Assembly: GCF_050410775.1 (NCBI RefSeq)
Contig: NZ_CP191229.1
Reading direction: 5' to 3' (one strand)
DNA length: 64,000 nt
From: Erwinia sp050410775
GTDB lineage: Bacteria > Pseudomonadota > Gammaproteobacteria > Enterobacterales > Enterobacteriaceae
The position numbers and the translations under genes are program-made. This document shows, one piece after another, positions 53,618-63,298 of this stretch (its first letter is position 1; each line of letters starts with the position of its first letter). Under the pieces are notes generated by a model, which saw only the letters and a program-made list of their open reading frames with translations, searched no databases and had not been told where the DNA came from.

Positions 53618-54859
53618 ATGTCGTCATTCGAATATCTGAAAACCGCAATCCGCCACCAGGGCTGTACGCTCCAGCAGGTCGCCGACGCAAGCGGTATGAC
53701 CAAAGGCTATCTGAGCCAGCTGCTGAACGCCAAAATCAAAAGCCCCAGCGCGCAGAAGCTTGAAGCGCTGCACCGCTTTCTCGGACTGGAGTTTCCACGC
53801 CGGGAAAAAACGGTGGGCGTGGTCTTCGGCAAGTTTTATCCGCTGCATACGGGGCACATTTACCTGATCCAGCGCGCCTGTAGCCAGGTCGATGAACTGC
53901 ATATCATCATGGGGTATGACGAACCCCGCGACCGCCAGCTGTTTGAAGACAGCGCCATGTCGCAGCAGCCCACCGTCAGCGATCGCCTGCGCTGGCTGTT
54001 GCAGACGTTTAAATACCAGAAAAATATCCGCATCCACGCCTTTAATGAAGAAGGCATGGAGCCTTATCCGCACGGCTGGGATGTCTGGAGCCGCGGCATT
54101 AACGCCTTTATGGAAGACCACGGCATTGTGCCAAACCGGGTTTATACCAGCGAAGAGCCTGATGCGCCTCAGTATCAGCAGCATCTGGGGATCGAGGCGG
54201 TCCTGATCGATCCTAAACGATCGTTTATGGACATCAGCGGCGCGCAGATCCGTCAGGATCCTTTTCACTACTGGGAATATATCCCCACCGAGGTTAAGCC
54301 GTTTTTTGTTCGCACGGTGGCGATCCTCGGCGGTGAGTCGAGCGGAAAGTCGACGCTGGTGAATAAACTGGCCAATATTTTTAACACCACCAGCGCATGG
54401 GAGTTTGGCCGCGACTACGTCTTCTCCCATCTTGGCGGCGACGAGATGGCGCTCCAGTATTCCGACTACGATAAAATCGCGCTGGGACAGGCGCAGTATA
54501 TTGATTTTGCTGTAAAATATGCCAATAAAGTCGCTTTTATCGATACGGATTTCGTCACCACCCAGGCCTTCTGCAAAAAGTACGAAGGGCGCGAACATCC
54601 CTTCGTGCAGGCGCTGATTGACGAATATCGCTTCGATCTGGTGATCCTGGTGGAAAATAACGTGCCCTGGGTCGCCGACGGGCTACGCAGCCTTGGCAGC
54701 TCGGTGGACCGCAAAGAGTTTCAGAAGCTGCTGATCGCCCTGCTTGAAGAGAACAATATCGCCTATAAGCATGTGGAGCAGGACAGCTACGACGAACGCT
54801 TTCTGCGCTGCGTGGAGCTGGTGAAGGAGATGCTGGGCGATGGTAAAACCGGCGGCTGA
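53618..54859 (+). CDS. nadR: NadR: NAD repressor, NMN adenylyltransferase and ribosylnicotinamide kinase
   Basis: A 413-residue trifunctional protein. N-terminal XRE helix-turn-helix (about 3-60: LQQVADASGMTKGYLSQLL) represses NAD synthesis genes; a nucleotidyltransferase domain (about 63-225) with GKFYPLHTGH and the ISGAQIRQDP motif; and a C-terminal kinase domain with P-loop GGESSGKST (about 236-244). C-terminus VEQDSYDERFLRCVELVKEM. AGGAGG ribosome site. Close to the E. coli length (410). Confidence 0.95.
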   Translation: MSSFEYLKTAIRHQGCTLQQVADASGMTKGYLSQLLNAKIKSPSAQKLEALHRFLGLEFPRREKTVGVVFGKFYPLHTGHIYLIQRACSQVDELHIIMGYDEPRDRQLFEDSAMSQQPTVSDRLRWLLQTFKYQKNIRIHAFNEEGMEPYPHGWDVWSRGINAFMEDHGIVPNRVYTSEEPDAPQYQQHLGIEAVLIDPKRSFMDISGAQIRQDPFHYWEYIPTEVKPFFVRTVAILGGESSGKSTLVNKLANIFNTTSAWEFGRDYVFSHLGGDEMALQYSDYDKIALGQAQYIDFAVKYANKVAFIDTDFVTTQAFCKKYEGREHPFVQALIDEYRFDLVILVENNVPWVADGLRSLGSSVDRKEFQKLLIALLEENNIAYKHVEQDSYDERFLRCVELVKEMLGDGKTGG

Positions 54860-54871
54860 TCGTCTACAAAG

Positions 54872-54906
54872 AACAGGGAGCGGGCATAAAACATACCCGC
54901 CCCTGT
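54872..54906. terminator. Hairpin between convergent nadR and MFS genes
   Basis: ACAGGGAGCGGG pairs with CCCGCCCCTGT around an AT-rich loop, with one mismatch. No long T-run; may end both convergent transcripts. Confidence 0.45.
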
Positions 54907-54913
54907 GGCGTTA

Positions 54914-56194
54914 TTACGCCAGCGAACGCAGCGTATTAACGCTCTGCTCACGCACAAACAGCGCCAGCATAACCATGCCAGCCAGCGCCAGCACGCTGGC
55001 GAGCAGAAAGGCCGACGAGTAACCCCCGCCGTACTGGATTAAAAAGCCGGTGATCCCTGGCGACAGGATCCCCGCCAGGTTCGCCAGCAGATGCACAAAC
55101 CCTCCGGCAGTACCGATGCGTTCCGCAGGCACAATATCCTGCAAGAGCGACCAGCAGGCCTGCGGCGTCATATAGGCGAAGACGCTGGCTAGCGTAATCA
55201 GCGTCACCGCAAGCGTTACGTTACTGGCCCAGGCGGTCAGCATCACGCAGATCGCAGCGACCGCCAGCCCGGTGAAGATCACCAGCTTGCGCGACAGCAG
55301 GAAATTGCCGGTCCGCCGGAACAGCGCATCGGAAACGATCCCGCCGCCGATAAAGCCGACCGTCGCGCCAAGCCAGGGCAGAATGCCGATCAGGCTCATG
55401 CTTTTAATATCCAGATGCTGGAAGTCGGTCAGATAGCTGGGCAGCCATGACAGAAAGAAGAACTGGATATAGTTGAAGCAGAAAAAGGCGGCGGCGACGC
55501 CGAGCACCGGCAGCGAAAAGACGTAATGCCAGAGGGGCACTTGCTTAGCATCGCCCGTTTTCGTCACGCGCGTAGCAGGGCGCTGTGCGGCGATCAGCGC
55601 CCGCTCATCTTCGCTGACGCGCGGATGCTGCTCAGGCCGGTCGCGGAACAGCCATAGCCAGAAAGCCAGCCAGACAAAGCCCAGCGCGGCAATCACCACA
55701 AACGCGACGCGCCAGCCAAACTGCAGCCCTACCAGCCCGACCACGGGCGCGGCGATGGCCGCACCCAGCGGCTGCCCGGCATTGGTAAAGCCAACCGCGC
55801 GACCCACTTCCTTGCGGGGAAACCAGTTGGAGATCGACTTATTGGTGGTCGTTCCCATCGGGCCTTCGCCAATACCAAACAGCACGCGCACAATCAGCAG
55901 ATGCGCAAAGCTGCCGGCCAGCGCCGTGGCGCCGCAAAACAGCGACCAGATGGCCGCCGCGAAGCCGAACACCTTGCGCGGACCATAGCGGTCTGCGGCC
56001 CAGCCGCCCAGAAAGCAGAACAGACAGTAGCCGATAAAAAAGCAGCTGAACAGAATGCCCATCTGCGCATCGTCAATCTGCAAATCCTGTTTAACCAGCG
56101 GCGCCATCACCGAGAGCGCGGCGCGATCCAGGTAGTTCAGGATCCCGGCAAAGAAGAGCAGCAGCGCCACTACGCTGCGATAGTTTTTAAACAT
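54914..56194 (-). CDS. MFS transporter, anion:cation symporter type (hexuronate/aldarate-like)
   Basis: A 426-residue major facilitator with twelve membrane segments, of the ACS family (GudP, GarP, ExuT, DgoT relatives). Motifs: YLDRAALSVMAPL in helix 1, GGWAADRYGPRKVFG between helices 2 and 3, and GIGEGPMGTTTNKSISNWFP around helix 4. Its ATG overlaps the upstream enolase-superfamily gene by eight bases, so uptake and dehydration of one acid sugar are probably coupled. Substrate not determined. Confidence 0.88.
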   Translation of the reverse strand: MFKNYRSVVALLLFFAGILNYLDRAALSVMAPLVKQDLQIDDAQMGILFSCFFIGYCLFCFLGGWAADRYGPRKVFGFAAAIWSLFCGATALAGSFAHLLIVRVLFGIGEGPMGTTTNKSISNWFPRKEVGRAVGFTNAGQPLGAAIAAPVVGLVGLQFGWRVAFVVIAALGFVWLAFWLWLFRDRPEQHPRVSEDERALIAAQRPATRVTKTGDAKQVPLWHYVFSLPVLGVAAAFFCFNYIQFFFLSWLPSYLTDFQHLDIKSMSLIGILPWLGATVGFIGGGIVSDALFRRTGNFLLSRKLVIFTGLAVAAICVMLTAWASNVTLAVTLITLASVFAYMTPQACWSLLQDIVPAERIGTAGGFVHLLANLAGILSPGITGFLIQYGGGYSSAFLLASVLALAGMVMLALFVREQSVNTLRSLA

Positions 56195-57338
56195 GGTTTG
56201 CCTCCGCGCTCAGGGTGATATGGCTGAGCGTATGCGTTTTCAGTACCGCCGCGTCGGGCTGAAAGCCGAGGCCAGGCGTGGTGGGCAGGGTCATTCTCGG
56301 GGCGAAATCAAGCTGCGGATAAAGCAGCGGCGAGAAACGGATATAGGGCACTTCCAGCGAGATCTCTTCAGGCAGCGTGGCCACCAGGTGCGCCGTCGCC
56401 AGCAAACCGGCACCATAGTAAAAACAGTGGGGAACCACTTTGATGCCGTGCGAGCGGGCCCGTTCCATCACGCGTAGCGAGGCCGTGATCCCACCCACCT
56501 TCGCCACGCTGGGCTGCAGCACATCTACCGCCTGCGCCTTGTAGAAGGGTTCAAAACCCCAGTCGCCGCAGATGTTCTCGCCGGCGGCAATCGGCGTTCC
56601 TGCGCGACGGACCTCCGCCAGGCCGGCGATATTATCCGGCGGCCAGACGGGCTCCTCCAGCCAGCCCAGCTTTAACTCAGCCAGCTGGCGGGCGTGGCTG
56701 CTGGCTTCATCTGTCGTCCAGGGACAGTTCACATCCACCATCAGCGTCGCCTCCTGCGGCAGCGCGGCTCTGGCGGCAGCGATGGCTTCGTAGTCGGTTT
56801 CATGCAGTTTCAGGGTGCGGAAGCCCGCCTGCCAGGCGCGCTGTACCTGGCAGGCAACTTCATCCGGCTGGTTGTTATAGCTGACCAGGCTGGCATAGAG
56901 GCCAATCTCATGGCGCTCTGCGCCCAGCAGCTGCCACAGCGGTTTACCCTGGATCTGCCCCAGCAGATCCCAGAGCGCAATGTCTATCGCCGACAGCGCA
57001 TAGCGTACCGGCCCGCTGCGGCCAAAGGCATGCAGTGCTTTTTCCGCTTCACTCATTAGCGCCGCCAGCGCTTCCCGGCTCTCCGGCACGGGCTTATTCA
57101 GGAAAAGGGGGATAACCAGCGACGCCAGCGCCTGGGCCGTCACCGGATTAGATAAATGCCCGAAGCCTTCTCCCCAGCCCTGCTGACCTTCATCGGTGGT
57201 CAGACGCACCAGCAGCGTCTCCATCTGCTTCAGGGCGGGCGACGCCGCGTTCCAGGCCGTTTCCTGCACCTCTGGCGTGGTGCGATCGCTTGCAAAGGGA
57301 ATCGCGAGGCGAATCACCTCGATGTGACTGATTTTCAT
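56187..57338 (-). CDS. Enolase-superfamily (mandelate racemase/muconate lactonizing type) sugar acid dehydratase-like protein
   Basis: A 383-residue enolase-superfamily protein. The capping domain (about 1-130) is followed by the barrel with the acid/base lysine region FRTLKLHETDYE, metal ligands Asp in VDVNCPW, Glu in LEEPVWP, Glu in GENICGDWG, and the histidine in VVPHCFYYG. The pattern fits the mandelate-racemase subgroup acting on acid sugars by dehydration. Exact substrate unknown; the coupled MFS gene suggests an imported aldonate or aldarate. Not near nadR in E. coli. Confidence 0.85.
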   Translation of the reverse strand: MKISHIEVIRLAIPFASDRTTPEVQETAWNAASPALKQMETLLVRLTTDEGQQGWGEGFGHLSNPVTAQALASLVIPLFLNKPVPESREALAALMSEAEKALHAFGRSGPVRYALSAIDIALWDLLGQIQGKPLWQLLGAERHEIGLYASLVSYNNQPDEVACQVQRAWQAGFRTLKLHETDYEAIAAARAALPQEATLMVDVNCPWTTDEASSHARQLAELKLGWLEEPVWPPDNIAGLAEVRRAGTPIAAGENICGDWGFEPFYKAQAVDVLQPSVAKVGGITASLRVMERARSHGIKVVPHCFYYGAGLLATAHLVATLPEEISLEVPYIRFSPLLYPQLDFAPRMTLPTTPGLGFQPDAAVLKTHTLSHITLSAEANHV

Positions 57339-57720
57339 GCCATAAACCTCATCGTGTAGGGGAGTCAGCAGCTTGTAATCGGATTTTTAAGCGCCGGCTG
57401 ACCGGGGAGAAGCATGTTGCCTGTTCAGTATAAAAAGGGGGGCAGAGTGCGGCATCGTTCAGCCGCACAAGGATGGCGGGGGAGGAGGGGATTAATTCTG
57501 GCATCTGGCTAAGCGGCTGCGAGATGAGTCACAAAAAACGTATATAAACAAACGACAGGAGTCATCGGTGAAACTGGCTGTCTGTAAAAAGCGCAGGCGG
57601 CCCGGCAGGATCACAGTCCTGAGTCTCAGACGCTGCCGTCATTCCGCCAGCCGCTTTGCCGTGGCGTGCAGAATTTTTCCCTGGCGGGCGATATCCGGTG
57701 TATTGCCGAGGCAGATGTTC
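57339..57720. other. Interval upstream of the enolase-superfamily gene
   Basis: No gene recognised on the minus strand. On the plus strand a GTG at 57568, with CAGGAG seven bases upstream, opens a 103-codon frame whose first 50 codons are Arg/Cys-rich and unlike any family I know, and whose last third is the nadR remnant described separately. The interval should carry the enolase-gene promoter. Confidence 0.4.
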
Positions 57721-57840
57721 TCCATGCCGGAAAAAAACGGTATTCAGCAGGAGCAGGTAGAGCAGGATAGCGATGATAAACGTTTCCTGCACTGCGTGGC
57801 GCTGGTGAAAAAATGGCGGGTATCTGACCGGCAAGTTCTG
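57721..57840 (+). pseudogene. Remnant of a second nadR 3' end
   Basis: The frame reads MPEKNGIQQEQVEQDSDDKR and FLHCVALVKKW, which aligns with the NadR C-terminus LEENNIAYKHVEQDSYDERF, LRCVELVKEM without gaps. Nucleotides agree at about three positions in four over 63 bases, by hand count. Orientation is the same as nadR, 2.9 kb away, with the MFS/enolase pair between the two. It is a fragment, not a functional kinase. Could be an old partial duplication or a trace of an insertion. Confidence 0.7.
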
Positions 57841-57943
57841 AGCAGCGCCTGCGTGGGAAACGCCAGCGGACGGTGTTAATTCACGTTCTGCTGGCAAACG
57901 TTAATAACCCGTACCCCACTTGCGGCAGGCTGCGGAGCAGGCG

Positions 57944-58963
57944 TTATTTTTCCGGCGCGGTGGCATCGGTCACCGATTCACGCAGAATCAACCCGCAGGT
58001 AAAGTCCTTATGGGGAGTCATATCGCCGCCGTCCAGCATGGAAATAAGGCGGTTAATCACCTCATTGATCATGCCGGTTACCGGCGTTTTGACGCTGGAG
58101 AGCGCAGGGTGCAGGAAAGGTGCGACGGGGATGTCGTCAAAACCCAGCAGCGATACCTGTTCAGGCACGGTAAGCCCGGCGGCGTTGAGCTGTTTTAGCG
58201 CCCCCACCGCCATATCATCGTTGCTGGCAATCAGCGCGCTAAAGGCGATGTCGTGCTCCAGCAGCTGCCTGACGGCCTGTGCGCCGCAGGCGGGCGTCCA
58301 TTTGCCTTCGACGATAAGTTGAGGGTCGGCGGGGAGGCCGGCATGGCGCAGCGCGTCTTTATAACCGGCGAGGCGCTCAAGTGCGGTGGGGGAGTCGGGC
58401 GATCCGGTAATAAAGGCGATGCGCTGGTGACCGCGTGCGATCAGCGCCTGCGCGGCGTTAAAGGATGACGCTTTATGATCGCAGCAGACGGAATGGCTGG
58501 GATGTTTCCGTAGCCTGCGGTTCACGACCATGATCGGCTGGCGGGTTTGCCCGACGATCTCGTCCAGATCGGCAATGCTGAGAAAGCGCGAATAAAGGAT
58601 GATAGCGTCACAGCGCAGGTCGAGAAGGAATTCTATCGCCTCGCGCTCCTGCTGCGCGCTGTGTTTACCGTCAACAAGGATAAGCTGGCGGCCGCTTTCT
58701 TCCACTTTTTTTGCCGCCCCGGAAAGAATTTCGCTGAAGTAGCTGCCGCTGTAGAGGGTGTTGGTGACCACCATGCCGATGCATTGAGATTTGCTGGTGG
58801 CGAGATTACGCGCCAGCAGGTTAGGGCGGTAGCCCGCAGCTTCAATGGCCGCAAAGACCTGTTTCCGGGTTTCTTCGCTAACGTATCCTTTACCCGAGAG
58901 TACGCGGGAGACGGTGGCCTTGGAGACGCCCGCTTTTCTCGCGACTTCCTGCATCGTTGACAT
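57944..58963 (-). CDS. ascG: LacI-family repressor, AscG-like
   Basis: A 339-residue LacI-family repressor. DNA-binding domain at the N-terminus (MQEVARKAGVSKATVSRVLSG) with the hinge helix NLLARNLA; the sugar-binding domain follows (SDDMAVG-type ASNDDMAVGALK, LLGFDDIPVAPFL). Overall resemblance is strongest to E. coli AscG (336), the repressor of the ascFB beta-glucoside genes. Unlike E. coli, where ascG is divergent from ascFB, it lies downstream of ascB on the same strand with its own interval of 379 bp. An LacI-type half-palindrome CTAAACGCTTTTAAG lies about 33 bp before the start and could be an autoregulatory site (weak). Confidence 0.85.
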   Translation of the reverse strand: MSTMQEVARKAGVSKATVSRVLSGKGYVSEETRKQVFAAIEAAGYRPNLLARNLATSKSQCIGMVVTNTLYSGSYFSEILSGAAKKVEESGRQLILVDGKHSAQQEREAIEFLLDLRCDAIILYSRFLSIADLDEIVGQTRQPIMVVNRRLRKHPSHSVCCDHKASSFNAAQALIARGHQRIAFITGSPDSPTALERLAGYKDALRHAGLPADPQLIVEGKWTPACGAQAVRQLLEHDIAFSALIASNDDMAVGALKQLNAAGLTVPEQVSLLGFDDIPVAPFLHPALSSVKTPVTGMINEVINRLISMLDGGDMTPHKDFTCGLILRESVTDATAPEK

Positions 58964-59295
58964 CGGTTTTTCCTGCTCTGGCTGGTCGCTCTATTCTAAA
59001 CGCTTTTAAGGTAAAGATTGCGGATTATGTCGCATGGCCGGGCATCGGCAGAGGGTTTCTGAACAGGGGCGGGAAGTTCAGCGCATGGCTGTATAGTCTG
59101 GCTGGCGGCGGAACAGTCAGCCGCAGGCGGGGGGATTAACGCTTATTGTCAACCATGCCGTCGCGTCCTCTCTGACGCAGAGGCTTTACGCCACGGCTCA
59201 TCCGCCGCTCCCTTGCTTTGGGAGGGCGGCTTTCCGCCGATCTGGCAGTATAAATGGATTACCTGGCGAAGCCCGGCAGGATGAAAAGTAAGGGC

Positions 59296-59331
59296 TGACC
59301 CAGGCTGGAGAGAGAGCCGACCCAGCCTGGC
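59296..59331 (-). terminator. Hairpin after ascB
   Basis: CCAGGCTGG and CCAGCCTGG form a 9-bp stem 12 bases past the ascB stop, without a T-run. The rest of the 379-bp ascB-ascG interval holds no recognisable gene and should contain the ascG promoter. Confidence 0.45.
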
Positions 59332-59342
59332 CTGCCGCTAAA

Positions 59343-60770
59343 CTAATCCAGGTCTGCGCCGTTGCTGGCGATCACCTTTTTATACCACCAGAACGATTTT
59401 TTGCGCGTGCGCGCCAGCGTCCCCTGCCCACGATCGTCCCGATCGACATAGACAAAACCGTAACGTTTGCTCATCTCGCCGGTAGAGGCGGAAACCAGAT
59501 CGATACAGCCCCAGCTGGTATAGCCCATAACCGGAATGCCGTCTTCGATAGCTTCCGCTATCGCACGGATATGCTCGCGTAAATAGCTGATACGGTAATC
59601 ATCCTCAATCTCGCCCTGAGCGTTAAACGTATCCTTCGCGCCGAGCCCGTTCTCCACCAGAAACAGCGGTTTCTGATAACGGTCGTACATCATATTCATG
59701 GTGATGCGCAGCCCCAGCGGATCGATGCCCCAGCCCCATTCGCTGGCCTCAATATGAGGGTTTTTCAGCGACTTAACGACGTTCGCTGCGCTGGTGTTCT
59801 GGCTGTTCATCTCCGCGGAGGCGCAGCGTGAGGCGTAATAGCTGAAAGAGACGAAATCGACCGTATGGCGCAAAATCTCGCTATCTTCGGGCTGGCTCTC
59901 AATGGCGATCCCCTGCTCGCGGAACATTCGCTGAGTCCACGCCGGATAAGCGCCACGGGCCTGCACGTCAATAAAGAACAGGTTTTCGCGATCCTTTTCG
60001 AGCGCCGCCCAGACATCCTCCGGCTTGCAGGACCAGGGATAGAAATTTCCGCCCGCCAGCATGCAACCCACCTGGTTTTGCGGGTTCACCTCATGGGCGA
60101 TTTTTGTCGCCAGCGCGCTGGCCAGCAGCTCGTGATGGGCGGCCTGATATTTTACCTGCTGCTGGTTTTCCCCTTCGGCAAAGACCAGCCCGGCACCGGA
60201 AAACGGGCTATGCAGCAGAATATTGATTTCATTAAAGGTCAGCCAGTACTTCACCAGACCATCAAAGGCTTCAAAGCAGGTGCGTGCATAGCGGGTAAAA
60301 AAGTCGACCATTTTGCGGCTGCGCCAGGAGCCATACTCTTTGACCAGATGCATCGGAACATCGAAGTGGCACAGCGTGACCAACGGCTCGATATTATATT
60401 TTTTGCACTCGTTAAACAGATCGCGATAGAAAGCGATGCCAGCTTCATTCGGCATCAGCTCATCGCCCTGCGGGTAAAGGCGGCTCCAGGCGATAGAGGT
60501 ACGAAATACCCTGAACCCCATCTCCGCCATTAACGCAATATCTTCTTTATAGCGATGGTAGAAATCGATCCCCTCGTGGCTGGGATAAAACTCATCGTCA
60601 CGCCAGTTAAAACGCGGCTGCTGGCCCAGCTTAACCGCCAGACGTTCCGGCCCGTGCGGAAGCATATCCACCGTCGCCGCGCCCTTGCCCCCTTCACGCC
60701 AGGCGCCTTCGGCCTGGTTTGCAGCGATGGCGCCACCCCATAAAAATCCTGCGGGAAATTTGGTTTCCAT
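59343..60770 (-). CDS. ascB: 6-phospho-beta-glucosidase AscB
   Basis: A 475-residue glycoside hydrolase family 1 enzyme that hydrolyses phosphorylated beta-glucosides (arbutin, salicin, cellobiose) in the cytosol. N-terminal FLWGGAIAANQAEGAW signature, acid/base glutamate in LTFNEIN, nucleophile glutamate in LVENGLGAKD. Length equals E. coli AscB (474). Twelve bases downstream of the PTS gene, so one operon. Confidence 0.93.
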   Translation of the reverse strand: METKFPAGFLWGGAIAANQAEGAWREGGKGAATVDMLPHGPERLAVKLGQQPRFNWRDDEFYPSHEGIDFYHRYKEDIALMAEMGFRVFRTSIAWSRLYPQGDELMPNEAGIAFYRDLFNECKKYNIEPLVTLCHFDVPMHLVKEYGSWRSRKMVDFFTRYARTCFEAFDGLVKYWLTFNEINILLHSPFSGAGLVFAEGENQQQVKYQAAHHELLASALATKIAHEVNPQNQVGCMLAGGNFYPWSCKPEDVWAALEKDRENLFFIDVQARGAYPAWTQRMFREQGIAIESQPEDSEILRHTVDFVSFSYYASRCASAEMNSQNTSAANVVKSLKNPHIEASEWGWGIDPLGLRITMNMMYDRYQKPLFLVENGLGAKDTFNAQGEIEDDYRISYLREHIRAIAEAIEDGIPVMGYTSWGCIDLVSASTGEMSKRYGFVYVDRDDRGQGTLARTRKKSFWWYKKVIASNGADLD

Positions 60771-60782
60771 ATGCGTCCTCTG

Positions 60783-62249
60783 TTAATACGTTTTCACGGC
60801 CTGAGAATCGGTGGACCAGGCGGCGGGTTGTCCGGTCGTCGCTTCGCTTGTTGTCTCTGCCTCCACCGGAATATCTTCAAAGCCCAGAATCAAAGTAAGT
60901 ATGAAGGAGAGAATCACCGCCAGTGCCATAACGGCAAATACCCAGACGATGCTCATTGGATTTGCCGGGTCGAAGAACTGTACGCTGGTAAACAGGCCTG
61001 GCGCCGCCATCGAATGGCTTGCCAGCCCGGCAACGCCCGCTACCGCACCGCAGACAAAACCGCTTATCAGGCTGGCGATCAGCGGACGTTTAAGGCGTAC
61101 CGCCACGCCATACAGCGCAGGTTCTGAGATCCCGGCAACGATGGCGGAAGCGGCGGCGGCCAGCGCGGTCTGGCGCAGTTCCGGATTTTTTGTGCGCCAG
61201 GCGACCGCCAGCGACGAGCCGCCCAGCGACAGGTTAGCGCCGATTTCAGAGGGCATAACCATCCCCTCTTTGCCGGTTTCCGCAATGGTCTGAATAATGG
61301 TCGGGGTAAAAACGCGGTGCATACCGGTCATCACCAATAGTGGCCAGAGCGCGCCCATAATGGCGACCGAGAGCCAGCCGAGGTAATGATGGATGGTATA
61401 GACCACCGCTGAGATGCCGCTGCCGATCCAGATGCCAAGCGGTCCGATCAGCAGAATAGCGATCGGCGAGGCGATCAGGACAATCAGCATAGGCTTAAGG
61501 AAGTTTTTGGTGACCGCCGGGGTGATTCTGTCCACCCATCTTTCGATCCAGGAGAGGATCCAGGTCATGCAGAGCGCGGGAATAACGGTATAGGTATATT
61601 TTACCGCCGTCACCGGTACGCCAGCGAAGTCGACTGCCTGTCCCTGCGCGGCTTTCGCCATCAGGTCGATAAAGTTTGGATGCAGCAATACGCCAGCTAT
61701 GGCGATCGCCAGCGACATATTGGTTTTGAATTTTACCGCGGCGGAAGCGGCTACCATCACCGGCAGGAAGAAGAAGGCGCCATCGCCGATGACGTTCAGG
61801 ATGGTCAGCGTGGAGGATCCTTCTGGGAAAACGCCAGCCATATCAAGGATCATCGCCAGCAATTTCACCATCGATCCGCCGATGATCGCCGGGATTAGCG
61901 GCGACATAGTACCGATCAATGCATCCAGAATGCCGGCGCCGATGCGTCGCAGGGTCAGTTTGCCTTTTTGCGGATCGGCATGCCGTGCCTGCATGTTGGC
62001 CGGCAACAGCCTGATGACTTCAGCATAGGCCTGCGAGACGGTGTTGCCGATGATGACCTGGCACTGGTTATCGTTTTGCACCACGCCCATTACGCCGGGA
62101 ATTTTTTTCAGCGTGGCGGCATCAACCCGGCTGTCGTCGTTAAGCACAAAGCGCAGGCGCGTCATGCAGTGGGTTACCGCCGCCACGTTATCACCACCCC
62201 CGATCGCATCGACGATAGCGCGCGAGATTACCGCGTAATTCTTTGACAT
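60783..62249 (-). CDS. ascF: PTS EIIBC for beta-glucosides, AscF
   Basis: A 488-residue PTS permease. N-terminal EIIB domain (about 1-90) with the phosphorylation cysteine in AAVTHCMTRLRF; the EIIC membrane domain (about 105-460) has ten segments and motifs GTMSPLIPAIIGG and EPALYGVAVRLKRP. No EIIA domain, so it depends on Crr, as E. coli AscF does. The start MSKNYAVISRA gives the family length (485). Transcribed with ascB. Confidence 0.92.
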   Translation of the reverse strand: MSKNYAVISRAIVDAIGGGDNVAAVTHCMTRLRFVLNDDSRVDAATLKKIPGVMGVVQNDNQCQVIIGNTVSQAYAEVIRLLPANMQARHADPQKGKLTLRRIGAGILDALIGTMSPLIPAIIGGSMVKLLAMILDMAGVFPEGSSTLTILNVIGDGAFFFLPVMVAASAAVKFKTNMSLAIAIAGVLLHPNFIDLMAKAAQGQAVDFAGVPVTAVKYTYTVIPALCMTWILSWIERWVDRITPAVTKNFLKPMLIVLIASPIAILLIGPLGIWIGSGISAVVYTIHHYLGWLSVAIMGALWPLLVMTGMHRVFTPTIIQTIAETGKEGMVMPSEIGANLSLGGSSLAVAWRTKNPELRQTALAAAASAIVAGISEPALYGVAVRLKRPLIASLISGFVCGAVAGVAGLASHSMAAPGLFTSVQFFDPANPMSIVWVFAVMALAVILSFILTLILGFEDIPVEAETTSEATTGQPAAWSTDSQAVKTY

Positions 62250-62370
62250 GAGTATGAAACCTCTAGTGTTATGCCTCACCGTTAAGTAGGGTATTTTTTT
62301 ATATATTTTTCATAAATTTAACTAAGAGAGAAGGCTTTCACAGCCCTTCTTCTTGTTACGGGCAAAGCTA

Positions 62371-62384
62371 GGTAACCGGTTTCA
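62371..62384 (-). promoter_or_regulatory. AscG-type operator upstream of ascF
   Basis: On the minus strand TGAAACCGGTTACC matches 12 of 14 positions of the E. coli AscG operator TGAAACCGGTTTCA. It lies about 120 bp before the ascF start. It supports repression by the ascG-like gene downstream of ascB. Confidence 0.7.
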
Positions 62385-63298
62385 CATAAGATTGATTAAC
62401 TACAAAAATAATATCAATAACTATTTTTTTGTAATCAATAATTTGTGATCGGAAGCGTGCTGACACCTTTCAGTTTTGTCGGATGAAGCAGATAACGGGT
62501 GATTAGGTTGGAGAGCGGAATATCAGTGAGAAGATAAAGAGTGTGGCACAAGGGGCTGGCAGAAAAGTTTATCCTTCGCTGAAGGAGCCGGTTAATCAGC
62601 CGTCCGGAATTCCTGACTTCCTGCCGGATTCCGCTTTGCGTCCTGTTATGCAAAAAACCGCTTTGATAACATTTCCGGTCGAGAAATAACGCAATAACCT
62701 TCACGTAGAGGCAGGCAGCCACAGCGTAAAAACCTTCTCTGAAATCCCATAACTCCCTTTTGCTGTTATCGATTGATATTTTTAATTCAGTGCAAAAATA
62801 AAGGTTTTATTCTGATTTTTATCACACCGGCCTCAATGTGTAAGAGATAACGGTTCTAAAAATACAAAAAATAAGAGATTTATATTGATTGGTTTTTATT
62901 ATGACTATTTATCATGTAGTTAAATTTTATTTCATGCGCGAGAAGCCAAATAAAAAACGCTGAGAAACTATTAGATTCCAATAATTCCCACTATGTAATT
63001 AATTACCTTTTCTGCCACAGAATTTCATCTTTAGGATCATTCTTAATATAACTCGCGTAATTAGCGCTTGATTACTTATCTCAAATTTACGCAAGAGTGG
63101 GGAGCGTAAAATATATGAAAATAATATGAAGGAAATCACCTTTTTACGTCGTTATATTTCCTTTTGTTACTGGCGGAAATAAAAACTTTCTGCCAAAACT
63201 GATATTCACACCGGCTCGCTTAGTGCGGTGGGTCTTTTTTACAATTTGAATAATTTAAAAAATCCTTGTCTGAAAATTAATAAAGGGTGGTATTGGCA
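62385..63298. other. 0.9-kb AT-rich interval before the autotransporter gene
   Basis: Strongly AT-rich in 62740-63260 relative to surroundings, suggesting acquired DNA or H-NS silencing. It holds the ascF promoter at its left edge and presumably the protease promoter at its right. A 95-codon frame on the minus strand at 62435-62722 has no recognisable relatives and odd composition; not called as a gene. Confidence 0.5.

Noticed and set aside
62435..62722. 95-codon frame on the minus strand upstream of ascF
   Set aside because: No family resemblance, no ribosome site; random-looking composition in the upstream interval.
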